Assembly (NCBI GenBank): GCA_036574075.1
Contig: JAINCN010000021.1
Span: 1-64,000, forward strand
Reading direction: 5' to 3'
Length of the DNA: 64,000 nt
Source of the DNA: Deltaproteobacteria bacterium
GTDB taxonomy: Bacteria; Desulfobacterota; Dissulfuribacteria; Dissulfuribacterales; UBA5754
The notes beneath the pieces were generated by a model. It was given only the letters and a program-made list of their open reading frames with translations. It ran no database searches and was not told where the DNA came from. The translations under genes were made by a program, and so were the position numbers. Shown one piece after another: positions 43,253 through 51,755 of this stretch. Positions within the stretch are counted from its first letter, which is position 1. Each line of letters starts with the position of its first letter.

Positions 43253-43271
43253 TTTTCGTTTGAAGCTATAT

Positions 43272-43413
43272 GGGCACCTCGAAAAATGGTCCTTTCGCCC
43301 GATGGCTGTGTTGCTCGTCGGTCAAAAATGCTCACATACAAGGGAGTATGCTCCGCTTTTTGAACTCCTTGCGTCTTGCCCTCGAACGAAATTCCTCATT
43401 TTTCGTAGCACCC
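43272..43413 (-). repeat. Structured inverted-repeat element downstream of rpsI
   Basis: Imperfect terminal arms GGGCACCTCGAAAAATG (43272-43288) and CATTTTTCGTAGCACCC (43397-43413) enclose 108 bp. On the minus strand it contains AAGGAGTTCAAAAAGCGGAG and a GGAG-CATA-CTCC hairpin. I recall very similar sequences scattered through Desulfobacterota intergenic regions, unverified here. It starts 11 bp after the rpsI stop, so it would be in the rpsI 3' untranslated region. Confidence 0.55.
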
Positions 43414-43424
43414 ACATGAACAGG

Positions 43425-43817
43425 TTACCGCTTGGAATACTGGAACCGTTTTCTTGCGCCTGCGAGTCCGTATTTCTTTCGCTCCTTGACACGGGGATCC
43501 CTCGTGAGAAAGCCTGCCTTCTTGAGAGGGACGCGGTAATTTTCGTTGACAGCAAGGAGCGCACGTGAAATACCGTGTCGTATAGCCTCAGCCTGCGCGG
43601 ACTTTCCTCCTCCACGGACGGTGACGAGGGTGTCATACTTGCCGATGGTCTCCGTGATGACAAAAGGCCGCTCTATCACCATGCGGGCCGTATCTCCATC
43701 GAAATACCCTTCAAGAGGTCGGCCGTTGACCTTGATGGCACCCGTTCCCGGAGATATCCAGACACGGGCAACCGCAGTCTTACGCCTTCCTGTAGCATAG
43801 TATCGTTCCTGAACCAT
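43425..43817 (-). CDS. rpsI: 30S ribosomal protein S9
   Basis: A 130-aa protein with [14 protein letters not shown] at the start and the S9 signature [19 protein letters not shown]. The C-terminus [11 protein letters not shown], ending KRFQYSKR, is typical. Cotranscribed 11 nt after rplM. Confidence 0.97.
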   Translation of the reverse strand: MVQERYYATGRRKTAVARVWISPGTGAIKVNGRPLEGYFDGDTARMVIERPFVITETIGKYDTLVTVRGGGKSAQAEAIRHGISRALLAVNENYRVPLKKAGFLTRDPRVKERKKYGLAGARKRFQYSKR

Positions 43818-43828
43818 GGCTTTTCCCT

Positions 43829-44266
43829 TTATCGAGTAGCAATTTCGAGCTTTTCGGGTATCTGGGCCACATGGGGATGGGATGAACCGGCATAGATCTT
43901 GAGCTTCTTGAGCAGATGACGCCCGAGCCGGTTCTTGGGAAGCATGCGCCGGACAGCGAGCCGGAGGACCTCTGCGGGCTTCTTGTCGAGCATCTGCCGG
44001 GCTGAGGCGGATTTGAGATGACCGAGGTACCCGGTGTGCCGGTAATACATCTTGTCGTCCATCTTGTTGCCCGTGAGCCTCACCTTTTCCGCATTCAAGA
44101 CGATGATGTAATCGCCGGTGTCGAGATGGGGGGTAAAGATGGGTTTGTGCTTTCCGCGAAGGCGAAAGGCGATCTGGGAGGCAAGACGGCCGAGAACCTG
44201 GTTCTCTGCATCAATGACATACCATTTCCGGAGGATCGAATCCTCCCGGGGAAGAGGCGTCTTCAT
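43829..44266 (-). CDS. rplM: 50S ribosomal protein L13
   Basis: A 145-aa protein. [19 protein letters not shown] and the L13 signature around [13 protein letters not shown] and [14 protein letters not shown] are clear. ATG 44266, with CGGAG 7 nt upstream, is chosen over ATG 44284. First gene of rplM-rpsI, driven from 44353-44380. Confidence 0.96.
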   Translation of the reverse strand: MKTPLPREDSILRKWYVIDAENQVLGRLASQIAFRLRGKHKPIFTPHLDTGDYIIVLNAEKVRLTGNKMDDKMYYRHTGYLGHLKSASARQMLDKKPAEVLRLAVRRMLPKNRLGRHLLKKLKIYAGSSHPHVAQIPEKLEIATR

Positions 44267-44352
44267 GGACAAACTCCGTGGCAAACTGTCTGACTGTCGA
44301 GCCAGGACGCGTTAATATGAACGCCTCCATGGCTCGTGTCTCGAAAGAGGTG

Positions 44353-44380
44353 ATGATAAAAAAAAACCGGGCGATGTCAA
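44353..44380 (-). promoter_or_regulatory. Promoter of rplM-rpsI
   Basis: On the minus strand TTGACA (44375-44380), 16-bp spacer containing a T-run, TATCAT (44353-44358). Perfect -35 box. The leader to the rplM ATG is about 80 nt and GC-rich. Confidence 0.65.
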
Positions 44381-44406
44381 GTGGAGAAACCAAGGGGAAG
44401 GATTCA

Positions 44407-44435
44407 TTGACAGTCCCGTCTTTCAAGATCATATT
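44407..44435 (+). promoter_or_regulatory. Putative promoter of dnaG-rpoD
   Basis: TTGACA (44407-44412), 17-bp spacer, CATATT (44430-44435). Divergent from the rplM promoter, 27 bp apart, and about 125 nt before the dnaG ATG. Confidence 0.5.
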
Positions 44436-44558
44436 TCACAAACTGCAAGGAATCGCAAGACCTTTCTAAAGCTCCCGCCCGTCCATCCGCCACCCTTTCG
44501 CACATCCGTGCATGATCATGCCTTCCTCCTGAATCCGCAGGGATACACGGAAACCTCA

Positions 44559-46325
44559 ATGGGCAAAGGATATATTCCAGAAGACACGATCCGGGCAATC
44601 CTCGATGCCGTCAACATCCGCCACATCGTAGAGGGATACACCCCGCTCAAGAAACAAGGGCGAAACTGGGTCGGGCTTTGCCCATTTCACCAGGAAAAAA
44701 CCCCTTCCTTCTCCATCAACGAGGACAGGCAGTTTTTTCACTGCTTTGGGTGCGGAGAGAGCGGAGACGCCATCACATTCCTCATGAAGATCGCGGGCCT
44801 TGACTTTGTCGATGCCGTCACCCGGCTTGCTGGGATCGCCGGAATCCCCATCCCCGAGACCCCCATCTCGCCCTGGGAGAAGACCCTCAAAGACGAACAG
44901 GAGGAACTTCTCCGGACCCTTGACGTGGCTCACCGTTTCTTCCGACAAAACCTCCTTGCCCCTGAAGGCTCACAGGCCCGTGCCTATCTCAGGAAAAGGG
45001 GCATAAGTAACGAGACGGTGGAACGCTTCGGGATCGGATGGGCGCTGGATGAGTGGGATGGACTCATTCGACACCTTGAGGCCCAGGGGATCCCCATCGA
45101 TTGCGCCGAAAAGGCAGGACTCGTCATCCGTAAAGAAGGGGGACAAGGCAAACGGGCCTACTATGACAGGTTCCGATCCCGTGTCATCTTCCCCATCCAG
45201 GACCGACACGGAAAGATCATCGCCTTCGGCGGAAGGGTCCTCGGAGAGGGGATGCCCAAATACCTCAATTCTCCTGAAACATCCCTCTATCACAAGGGCA
45301 GGACCCTTTACGGCATCTCCCAGGCCGCAGGCCCCATTCGCCAGACCGGGCACGGATACGTGGTGGAAGGCTATCTGGATCTCATCGCCCTGGCCCAAGC
45401 AGGCGTGACAGAGGTGGTGGCGACCCTCGGCACCGCCCTCACCGAGAACCATGCGAAGATCCTGCGAGGGCTTTCGAAAAACTGGACGCTCGTCTTCGAT
45501 GGCGACGAGGCCGGGATCTCTGCGGCCCTGAGGACCCTGCCCATCCTCTATGCGGCGGAACTCCGGGTCTCTGTGGTCACTCTCCCCCCTGGAGACGATC
45601 CGGACAGTCTTGTCCAGCGGGAGGGAAGAGACGGATGGGAAAGGATCGCGAGCTCTGCCCATGCAGGGATCGATTTTGCCATCGACCGCGGCCTCGCACG
45701 ACATGGATCCACGCCCGACGGAAGGCTCGCGATCCTTGAGGAGATCCTGCCCATCCTTGGCTCGATCCAGGACCCTGCAAGATGCGCCCTCCTCGTCGGC
45801 CATGTAGCCCAGAGACTTGGGATCCGCGAGGAGGCCCTGTGGACACGGGTGACACCCAGGACATCCTCCTCCAGGACGGAAACGGTCAAGGCCGCTACAT
45901 CTCCGTCTCGCATCGGCCTTTCCCGGGCCAGAAGCGCAGACGAAAAACTCGTCGCCTTCGTGCTGAGCCAGCCCCATACCATGGCCCATTTCGTGGACCA
46001 CGGCCCGGGCCTGTGGCTCGACAACGGTCCACTCCGGGATCTCTGGTGCGCGATGGAACATGTCTTCAAATCCGAAGGGTGCCTGGAAATCGGCGTACTT
46101 CGCAGGCACATAGAGGCCCTTACTGAAGTCGCTGAACTTGCCGAACGCCTCGCAAGAGAGGAACACGCCGAGGATGCGACAGAGGAGACCATCCGAGCAC
46201 TGAGAAATTACTGTGAAAACCAGCGCAGGCGCGCCCTTAGAAGGGCCCTCATAGAGGACCTGAAAAAGACGGGATCGGATGGCGACGAGTCCCGTATCCT
46301 CAGACATCTTTCCCAGCTCTTATGA
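44559..46325 (+). CDS. dnaG: DNA primase DnaG
   Basis: A 588-aa primase. The N-terminal zinc-binding domain has CPFHQEKTPSF and FHCFGCGESGDAITF; the TOPRIM core has VVEGYLDLIALAQAGV and VFDGDEAG. The C-terminal helicase-interacting region (after ~430) is more variable. ATG 44559 (MGKGYIPEDT) is the canonical start; an upstream in-frame ATG at 44508 adds 17 residues. It precedes rpoD with a mobile repeat between. Confidence 0.95.
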   Translation: MGKGYIPEDTIRAILDAVNIRHIVEGYTPLKKQGRNWVGLCPFHQEKTPSFSINEDRQFFHCFGCGESGDAITFLMKIAGLDFVDAVTRLAGIAGIPIPETPISPWEKTLKDEQEELLRTLDVAHRFFRQNLLAPEGSQARAYLRKRGISNETVERFGIGWALDEWDGLIRHLEAQGIPIDCAEKAGLVIRKEGGQGKRAYYDRFRSRVIFPIQDRHGKIIAFGGRVLGEGMPKYLNSPETSLYHKGRTLYGISQAAGPIRQTGHGYVVEGYLDLIALAQAGVTEVVATLGTALTENHAKILRGLSKNWTLVFDGDEAGISAALRTLPILYAAELRVSVVTLPPGDDPDSLVQREGRDGWERIASSAHAGIDFAIDRGLARHGSTPDGRLAILEEILPILGSIQDPARCALLVGHVAQRLGIREEALWTRVTPRTSSSRTETVKAATSPSRIGLSRARSADEKLVAFVLSQPHTMAHFVDHGPGLWLDNGPLRDLWCAMEHVFKSEGCLEIGVLRRHIEALTEVAELAERLAREEHAEDATEETIRALRNYCENQRRRALRRALIEDLKKTGSDGDESRILRHLSQLL

Positions 46326-46336
46326 CCCCGAAACAT

Positions 46337-46511
46337 CTCTGAAAACGAGTCGACTTTCGGGGTGTTTGTTCCGTGCGGCAAATAGCCTCCTGTCCATGGA
46401 GGCGGATTTGCCGTTCGAGCCCCATCCATAGGCGCTTCACTCCCTAAACACCCCGAACGTCGACTTATTGTGAAAAATTGCTAAGTTAAGTTCATATCTC
46501 ACGGATTCAGG
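46337..46511 (-). mobile_element. MITE-like repeat, copy 8 (subfamily 2) between dnaG and rpoD
   Basis: A 175-bp element in inverse orientation. The left end is degenerate (CTCTGAAAACGAG); the right end CTCACGGATTCAGG is intact. Stem arms GTCGACTTTCGGGGTGTTT and AAACACCCCGAACGTCGAC pair with one mismatch. Relative to other subfamily-2 copies, GTATTT/AAATAC has become GTGTTT/AAACAC and GCC/GGC has become GTC/GAC. It ends 7 nt before the rpoD ATG. Confidence 0.85.
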
Positions 46512-46518
46512 AGAGCGC
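46508..46518 (+). promoter_or_regulatory. rpoD Shine-Dalgarno formed by the MITE end
   Basis: CAGG, the last bases of the element, joined to AGAGCGC gives AGGAG (46509-46513) 5 nt before the ATG at 46519. The ribosome-binding site of the primary sigma factor is therefore partly element-derived. Confidence 0.6.
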
Positions 46519-47997
46519 ATGATGGCACACGAATGGGACGATTCCCACGGGGATGAAATACATGGCATCGATGACCGCCTTCGGGATCTGGTGGATTCGG
46601 ATGACAATATCGTCTGGAGCACGGCCGAATCCTTCCATGACCTCTATCAGGAACCTGAGCTCACCCCGCAAAACCATCCCTTTTCGCTGAGCGCCATCGA
46701 CTCTATCAAGATCTACCTGAAGGAGATGTCCAAGAATCCCATCCTGACAAAGGAACAGGAAAGGGAGATCTTCCAGCACCTTGAAGAGAACGAAAGAAAC
46801 ACCCTTCTCTTCGCCTTCATGCTCCATCCGGCAGTAGACCGTATCCTCGTGACCGTTGGAACGGGGCGGGAACTTCCTCCCGAATGCCGGGACGAAGACC
46901 CTGAGGAGGAGGCAGACGAAAAGGACACGGCCGCACCTTCCGGGAAAGCGGAATTCGACACCCGCCTCGGCCTGATGAAGGACATACAGGCGGAAAGGAG
47001 CCGCCTCCTCGAGGATATGCTCAGGCGTGACGATACATCGACGGCGGAGGACGACATCTTGCGGATCGCGCATGCCATGGTGAAGGCAACGATCCGGGAG
47101 AGGGTCCCGGCCTGCCTCTTCACCCTCGCCTGTACGGCCTTTCTCGCCTGCTGGGATGAGCTTTCGAATTATTCCGTACGTGATCGCAGGGCCGCGACCG
47201 GGCTCAGCCAGGCCTCGCTCGAGGATCTCCATGCCGCCTTCACCGATGCCCTCTCCCAGGTGCGTCACACGAAGGAAAAGATCATCCGAGCCAATCTCCG
47301 CCTCGTTGTCAACATCGCAAAAAGGCATACTCAACGCGGACTCGCCTTATCTGACCTCATCCAGGAAGGAAACATCGGTCTCATGAAGGCCGTGGAAAAA
47401 TTCGAATACTCGAGAGGCTACAAATTCAGTACCTATGCCACATGGTGGATCCGCCAGGCCATCACCCGGGCCATCGCTGACCAGGCCCGAACCATCAGGA
47501 TACCAGTGCACATGGTCGAGACCCTCAACAAGATCATAAAGGTCTCCCGTGACCTGATCCTGGAAAAGGGGCGGGATCCCCATCCGGAGGAGCTCTCCGA
47601 ACGCACCGGAATCCCGGCGGACAAGATCCAGAACGTCCTCAAGATTGCGAAGGACACCATATCCCTCGAGGCAAGCGTCTCGGAAGACGACTATTCCCTT
47701 ATCGACCTTATAGAAGACGATTCACAGCCCCAGCCCGACGAACTGGCCATGAACCAAAATCTCGCCGAGCAGACCCGGAGGATCCTTTCAAGTCTCTCCC
47801 CCCGTGAAGAAAAGATCCTGAGGCTGCGCTTCGGCATCGGTGAACATACAGACCACACCCTGGAAGAAGTAGGGCGCAACTTTCTTGTCACACGGGAACG
47901 AATCCGCCAGATCGAGGCCAAGGCCATCAAAAAACTCCGTCAGGCCCACAGCGCCAAGGGTCTTGAGAGACTCATCGATTCTCCCAAAAAACCATGA
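46519..47997 (+). CDS. rpoD: RNA polymerase primary sigma factor RpoD
   Basis: A 492-aa housekeeping sigma70. Region 1.2 ([18 protein letters not shown]), a ~90-residue non-conserved acidic insert (~130-225), region 2 ([35 protein letters not shown]), region 3 and the region 4 helix-turn-helix ([20 protein letters not shown]) are all present. Follows dnaG as in many bacteria, but the repeat copy 8 separates the two. Confidence 0.95.
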   Translation: MMAHEWDDSHGDEIHGIDDRLRDLVDSDDNIVWSTAESFHDLYQEPELTPQNHPFSLSAIDSIKIYLKEMSKNPILTKEQEREIFQHLEENERNTLLFAFMLHPAVDRILVTVGTGRELPPECRDEDPEEEADEKDTAAPSGKAEFDTRLGLMKDIQAERSRLLEDMLRRDDTSTAEDDILRIAHAMVKATIRERVPACLFTLACTAFLACWDELSNYSVRDRRAATGLSQASLEDLHAAFTDALSQVRHTKEKIIRANLRLVVNIAKRHTQRGLALSDLIQEGNIGLMKAVEKFEYSRGYKFSTYATWWIRQAITRAIADQARTIRIPVHMVETLNKIIKVSRDLILEKGRDPHPEELSERTGIPADKIQNVLKIAKDTISLEASVSEDDYSLIDLIEDDSQPQPDELAMNQNLAEQTRRILSSLSPREEKILRLRFGIGEHTDHTLEEVGRNFLVTRERIRQIEAKAIKKLRQAHSAKGLERLIDSPKKP

Positions 47998-48001
47998 ACC
48001 A

Positions 48002-49807
48002 TCAATATGTTACCCCCCCTCCTACCACCCGGATGAGCTCCTCGAGCGTCGTCATGCCCTCTTTCAGCTTGCGAAAACCGTCTGCGGCGAGCGGGGTCAC
48101 GCCCTCGGAAAAGGCCTGCCGCCTGAGGGCCGTCTCCGGTGCCCCATCATGGATTAGTCCTTTCACCACATCCGAGACAGGGAAGACCTCGTAGATCCCA
48201 ATGCGTCCGAAATACCCCGTGCCCCTGCATCTGGAACATCCCCTGCCCGCCCACCCGGTGATCCCTTCCTTCGGGGGATCGGAGACAAAGGCCGAGAGAA
48301 CGCTGGCCGGGTGATGCACAGGCTCCCGGCATGAAGGGCAGACCAGACGGACCAACCGCTGGGCCACGACACCGATCAGGGTCGAGGAAATGAGGTAGGG
48401 GGCCAGCCCCAGGTCCCTGAGACGGGTGACCGCGCCCACTGCGTCATTGGTATGGAGGGTCGAAAAGACGAGGTGCCCGGTAAGGGCCGCCTGCACCGCG
48501 TGTTCGGCGGTCTCGAGGTCACGGATCTCACCAATCATGATGATGTCCGGGTCCTGTCTCAGGATGTTTCGAAGTATAGTCGCAAAGGTGACATCGATTT
48601 GGGGCTGGACCGCTATCTGGTTGAAGTCCTCGTGGACCATCTCCACCGGATCCTCCACGCTCACTATGTTCACCTCCGGGGTGGCCAGATGCCTGAGTGT
48701 GGAATAGAGGGTCGTGGACTTTCCGCTTCCGGTCGGGCCGGTGATGAGGACGATCCCATGGCGCCGGGCCAGAAACCTTTCGTAGACCTCTAAGTCCCTC
48801 GGGGAAAATCCCAGCTCATCAAGGTCTTTAAAGAGGATCTCCGCGCTCTGGAGGCGCAGCACGATCTTTTCGCCGAAGGAGACGGGAACAGTCGAGACCC
48901 GGACCTCCGCCTCTGTATCCTTCCACGCGATCTTGATACGCCCGTCCTGGGGCCGTCTCTTCTCGGCCACGTCAAGACGGGATATGGCCTTGATCCGGGA
49001 GCAGATGGCCTCATGCACCACCTTTGGCAGCCGGTACACCGTGTGGAGGATGCCATCTATGCGGAGGCGTACCCAGGTCTCCTCCCGTTTGGGCTCGATG
49101 TGTATGTCGCTTGCCCTCTGATCCAGGGCGTAGTGGAAGAGGTGGTCAACGGCCCTCTGGATGTAGGCGTCCGTCGGGCCTCCCTCTGGGGACGTGAGCC
49201 GCACATACTGCTCCAGGTTCGAGATGTCCACTGTGGGGGAGACCAGGACGTTCTGTGCCGCAGCAATGGATTGCCTGAAGTCGAAAAATTCCTGGATGAT
49301 ACGCTCGATGTCCTTTCTCGGTGTGACTGAGATCCGGATGGGGGCCTTAACTACCCTCCGGAGGTCCTCTTCGAGCTCCTTGTCAAGGGGATCGTAGCAG
49401 ACGATTTCGAGTTCTTTCCCTTGCCAGGCGTAAGGAAGGACGAATCGCCTGCGGGCAAAGGATGCAGGAAGGGTCTTGGTCACCACGTCCATGTCAAGGC
49501 GCAAGGGGTCGAGACGGCGAAACATCCAGCCCCGATCCTGGGAAATGGCCTGGAGGATCCGTGTCTCGTCAAGGATATCTCCGTCTTTGGCAGAAAGGGG
49601 GATGGCCAGAGAATCGAGCCACTGGACCAGGTCCTGGCCTTTGCGCCTGGGGATCGCGAGTTTGGCCGCAAGCTCCTGGATCTTTTCCTGGCCAAGGAGA
49701 CCGTTTCGGGCGAGAAGTCCAAAGATATATGATGCGTCTAAATAGGGATGGGTAGGCTGGGCCTTCTGGTTGTTAACGTCTTCGACCGTATGGTACATAA
49801 TGCTCAT
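48002..49807 (-). CDS. GspE/PilB-family secretion or pilus ATPase
   Basis: A 601-aa hexameric ATPase. The N-terminal GspE-II domain is at ~25-165, Walker A is ITGPTGSGKSTTLYS, the Asp box VSVEDPVEMVHEDFNQIAVQ, Walker B DPDIIMIGEIRD, His box TGHLVFSTLHTNDA. The C-terminal zinc motif has CPSCREP and CSRCRGTGYFGR. It powers a type II secretion or type IV pilus assembly platform. No pilin, platform or outer-membrane secretin genes are in the window, so it stands isolated. Confidence 0.9.
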   Translation of the reverse strand: MSIMYHTVEDVNNQKAQPTHPYLDASYIFGLLARNGLLGQEKIQELAAKLAIPRRKGQDLVQWLDSLAIPLSAKDGDILDETRILQAISQDRGWMFRRLDPLRLDMDVVTKTLPASFARRRFVLPYAWQGKELEIVCYDPLDKELEEDLRRVVKAPIRISVTPRKDIERIIQEFFDFRQSIAAAQNVLVSPTVDISNLEQYVRLTSPEGGPTDAYIQRAVDHLFHYALDQRASDIHIEPKREETWVRLRIDGILHTVYRLPKVVHEAICSRIKAISRLDVAEKRRPQDGRIKIAWKDTEAEVRVSTVPVSFGEKIVLRLQSAEILFKDLDELGFSPRDLEVYERFLARRHGIVLITGPTGSGKSTTLYSTLRHLATPEVNIVSVEDPVEMVHEDFNQIAVQPQIDVTFATILRNILRQDPDIIMIGEIRDLETAEHAVQAALTGHLVFSTLHTNDAVGAVTRLRDLGLAPYLISSTLIGVVAQRLVRLVCPSCREPVHHPASVLSAFVSDPPKEGITGWAGRGCSRCRGTGYFGRIGIYEVFPVSDVVKGLIHDGAPETALRRQAFSEGVTPLAADGFRKLKEGMTTLEELIRVVGGGVTY

Positions 49808-49848
49808 CCATTTTTTGCAGTGAGTGCCCCATTGCCGACGGACAAAAC

Positions 49849-50024
49849 CCTGAATCCGTGAGATATGAACTTAACTTAGCAATTTTTCACAATAAGCCGA
49901 CGTTCGGGGTGTTGGTGGATGGAGGCGCCCATGGACGGGGCTCGAACGGCAAATCCGCCCCCATGGACAGGAGGCTATTTGCCGCACGGAACAAATACCC
50001 CGAACGTCGGCTCACAGATTCAGG
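49849..50024 (+). mobile_element. MITE-like repeat, copy 9 (subfamily 2)
   Basis: A 176-bp element flanked by AAAAC (49844-49848 and 50025-50029). Terminal repeats are CCTGAATCCGTGAG and CTCACAGATTCAGG (one mismatch). It has the subfamily-2 box (AGATATGAACTTAACTTAGC) and the stem GCCGACGTTCGGGGTGTTGG against AATACCCCGAACGTCGGC. A frame running through it continues into prmA, but codes nothing recognisable. Confidence 0.88.
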
Positions 50025-50095
50025 AAAACAGCCATCAGGCGCAAGGACCATCCTTCGAGGTCTCTCTTAATCCTATCGACCATCCACACATAAAC

Positions 50096-51001
50096 ATGAA
50101 ACCCGACCGAAATCCCACCCATACATGGATCGAGCTCTCTGTCACCGTCCCAGAGGAACTCTCCGACCTGCTCGTGGAAGAGGCCGTCTCGATCACGGGC
50201 CGAGGTGTGATCTGCCAGGACCTGGCCTGCCCTACTGGGGCAGAAACCCGAGTCACCATGTATCTTGATCCAGCCCGGGAACGCGAATGCGTGGAAGAGA
50301 TCACGGCCTTCCTCCAGGGGCTCCATGCCGAAGGCCGGTTCCATCACCCCTTCCCGGTCGAGAAAGACATTATCCCACAAGAAAACTGGGCTGAAGCCTG
50401 GAAGGCATCCTTCAAACCGATCCGCATCGGAGACCGTTTCGTCGTCCGCCCGAGCTGGGAGACATATTCTCCCCGTCCGTCCGATCTTGTGATCGAAATC
50501 GATCCCGGCCAGGCCTTCGGGACCGGGACCCATGCCACCACATCCCTGGTCCTGGAGGAATTGGAAAGACTCGTAAACCAAAGGGCCGTCTTCTCCGTCC
50601 TTGATATCGGCACTGGGACCGGGATCCTTGCCATCGGTGCTGCACTTCTCGGAATCCCGCGGGTGACCGGCCTTGACATCGACCCAGTGGCCGTGGCCGC
50701 AGCCCAGGAAAACGCGGCACGTAACAGGGTGGACAAAACGGTCACTATAACCGGCCTTCCCCTGGAAGAGATAAACGGGACCTTCGACGTGGTACTTGCC
50801 AACCTGGACCGAGAGACACTCCTTTGCCTGGCCGGCAAGATCCGATCGTTGATTGCCCCAGGCGGGACTCTCATCGTCTCAGGGATCCTCGACACACAGG
50901 TGGAAGCGGTCCGGAACGCCTTTGGCCTTTCGGTCCGTAAGATCCGCACCCGCCTGGATGAGTCTTGCGCCTGGGCCGCTGTCATCTTTGAGGCCAGATA
51001 G
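50096..51001 (+). CDS. prmA: Ribosomal protein L11 methyltransferase PrmA
   Basis: A 301-aa SAM-dependent enzyme trimethylating L11. DPGQAFGTGTHATTSL is the PrmA signature and VLDIGTGTGILAIGAALLG the SAM-binding motif I. ATG 50096 is preferred; the frame extends upstream to 49919 inside the mobile repeat. One nt separates it from rsmE. Confidence 0.92.
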   Translation: MKPDRNPTHTWIELSVTVPEELSDLLVEEAVSITGRGVICQDLACPTGAETRVTMYLDPARERECVEEITAFLQGLHAEGRFHHPFPVEKDIIPQENWAEAWKASFKPIRIGDRFVVRPSWETYSPRPSDLVIEIDPGQAFGTGTHATTSLVLEELERLVNQRAVFSVLDIGTGTGILAIGAALLGIPRVTGLDIDPVAVAAAQENAARNRVDKTVTITGLPLEEINGTFDVVLANLDRETLLCLAGKIRSLIAPGGTLIVSGILDTQVEAVRNAFGLSVRKIRTRLDESCAWAAVIFEAR

Positions 51002-51002
51002 G

Positions 51003-51755
51003 ATGGCCCTGCCCCGTTTCCTCGTGGAACCTGGGCGCCTCAGGCAGGCGGGGGAGAGCATCGTCCTCAATGGCAGCGAGGCCCATCACCTCTCCCGGGT
51101 CCTCAGGCTCGGCCCTGGAGAGGAGATTGACCTCCTGGACGGCGAGGGAGTGATCGCCCGCGCCCGTGTGGAGACCTCTGGCAGGGAAACCGTCATCGTC
51201 ACGGTGCTCAACAGAAGGATCCTGCCGGACGACCGCTTGCCAGTGGACCTCTACTGTTCCCTTCTCAAGGGAGAACGCATGGAATGGCTCGTCCAGAAGG
51301 CCGTGGAGCTGGGAACGAGATCCATCCACCCGGTCCTGGCCGAGCACTCGGTCCCGCGCCTTGAATCATCGCGGCTCAAAACGCGCGTTCTTCGTCTGAA
51401 TGAGGTCTCGCGCCAGGCGCTCAAACAGTGCCGGGGGGGCCATGCGACCTCCATCCACCCGATCCTTCCCCTTGATGCCGCCCTCAGGGAGGCAAAAGGG
51501 ACGCCTGTCCGGTTCGTACTCGATGAAAGGGGGTGTGCGGCGCCCCTCGCCTCTGAGTGGCAAAATGCCGAACATGGGCAGCCGATAGCGATCCTCGTTG
51601 GACCAGAAGGGGGCCTTTCACAGTCGGAGAGGTCCTTGGCGCACGAGCAAGGTTTTCGGCCTGTCACCATGGGAAAGCGCATCCTCCGCGCAGAAACGGC
51701 CGCCATCGCGGCCCTCGCATATCTCCGCCTCTCCATGGACGCAGCTGGACACTGA
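51003..51755 (+). CDS. rsmE: 16S rRNA (uracil1498-N3)-methyltransferase RsmE
   Basis: A 250-aa SPOUT enzyme: N-terminal PUA-like domain (GSEAHHLSRVLRLGPGEEI) and C-terminal knot with ILVGPEGGLSQSE and LGKRILRAETA-like MGKRILRAETAAIAAL. Start ATG 51003 directly after prmA. The stop overlaps the next start by 1 nt. Confidence 0.93.
   Translation: MALPRFLVEPGRLRQAGESIVLNGSEAHHLSRVLRLGPGEEIDLLDGEGVIARARVETSGRETVIVTVLNRRILPDDRLPVDLYCSLLKGERMEWLVQKAVELGTRSIHPVLAEHSVPRLESSRLKTRVLRLNEVSRQALKQCRGGHATSIHPILPLDAALREAKGTPVRFVLDERGCAAPLASEWQNAEHGQPIAILVGPEGGLSQSERSLAHEQGFRPVTMGKRILRAETAAIAALAYLRLSMDAAGH

Noticed and set aside
518-50024. CRISPR array as explanation for the recurring sequences
   Set aside because: The copies are 140-206 bp, kilobases apart, in both orientations and flanked by target duplications; there are no short regular repeats with spacers and no cas genes.
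49919-50095. N-terminal extension of prmA beginning in MITE copy 9 (59 residues)
   Set aside because: The frame is the translated mobile repeat, seen in similar form in other copies (EAPMDGARTANPPPWTGG), and the true PrmA start pattern begins at 50096.
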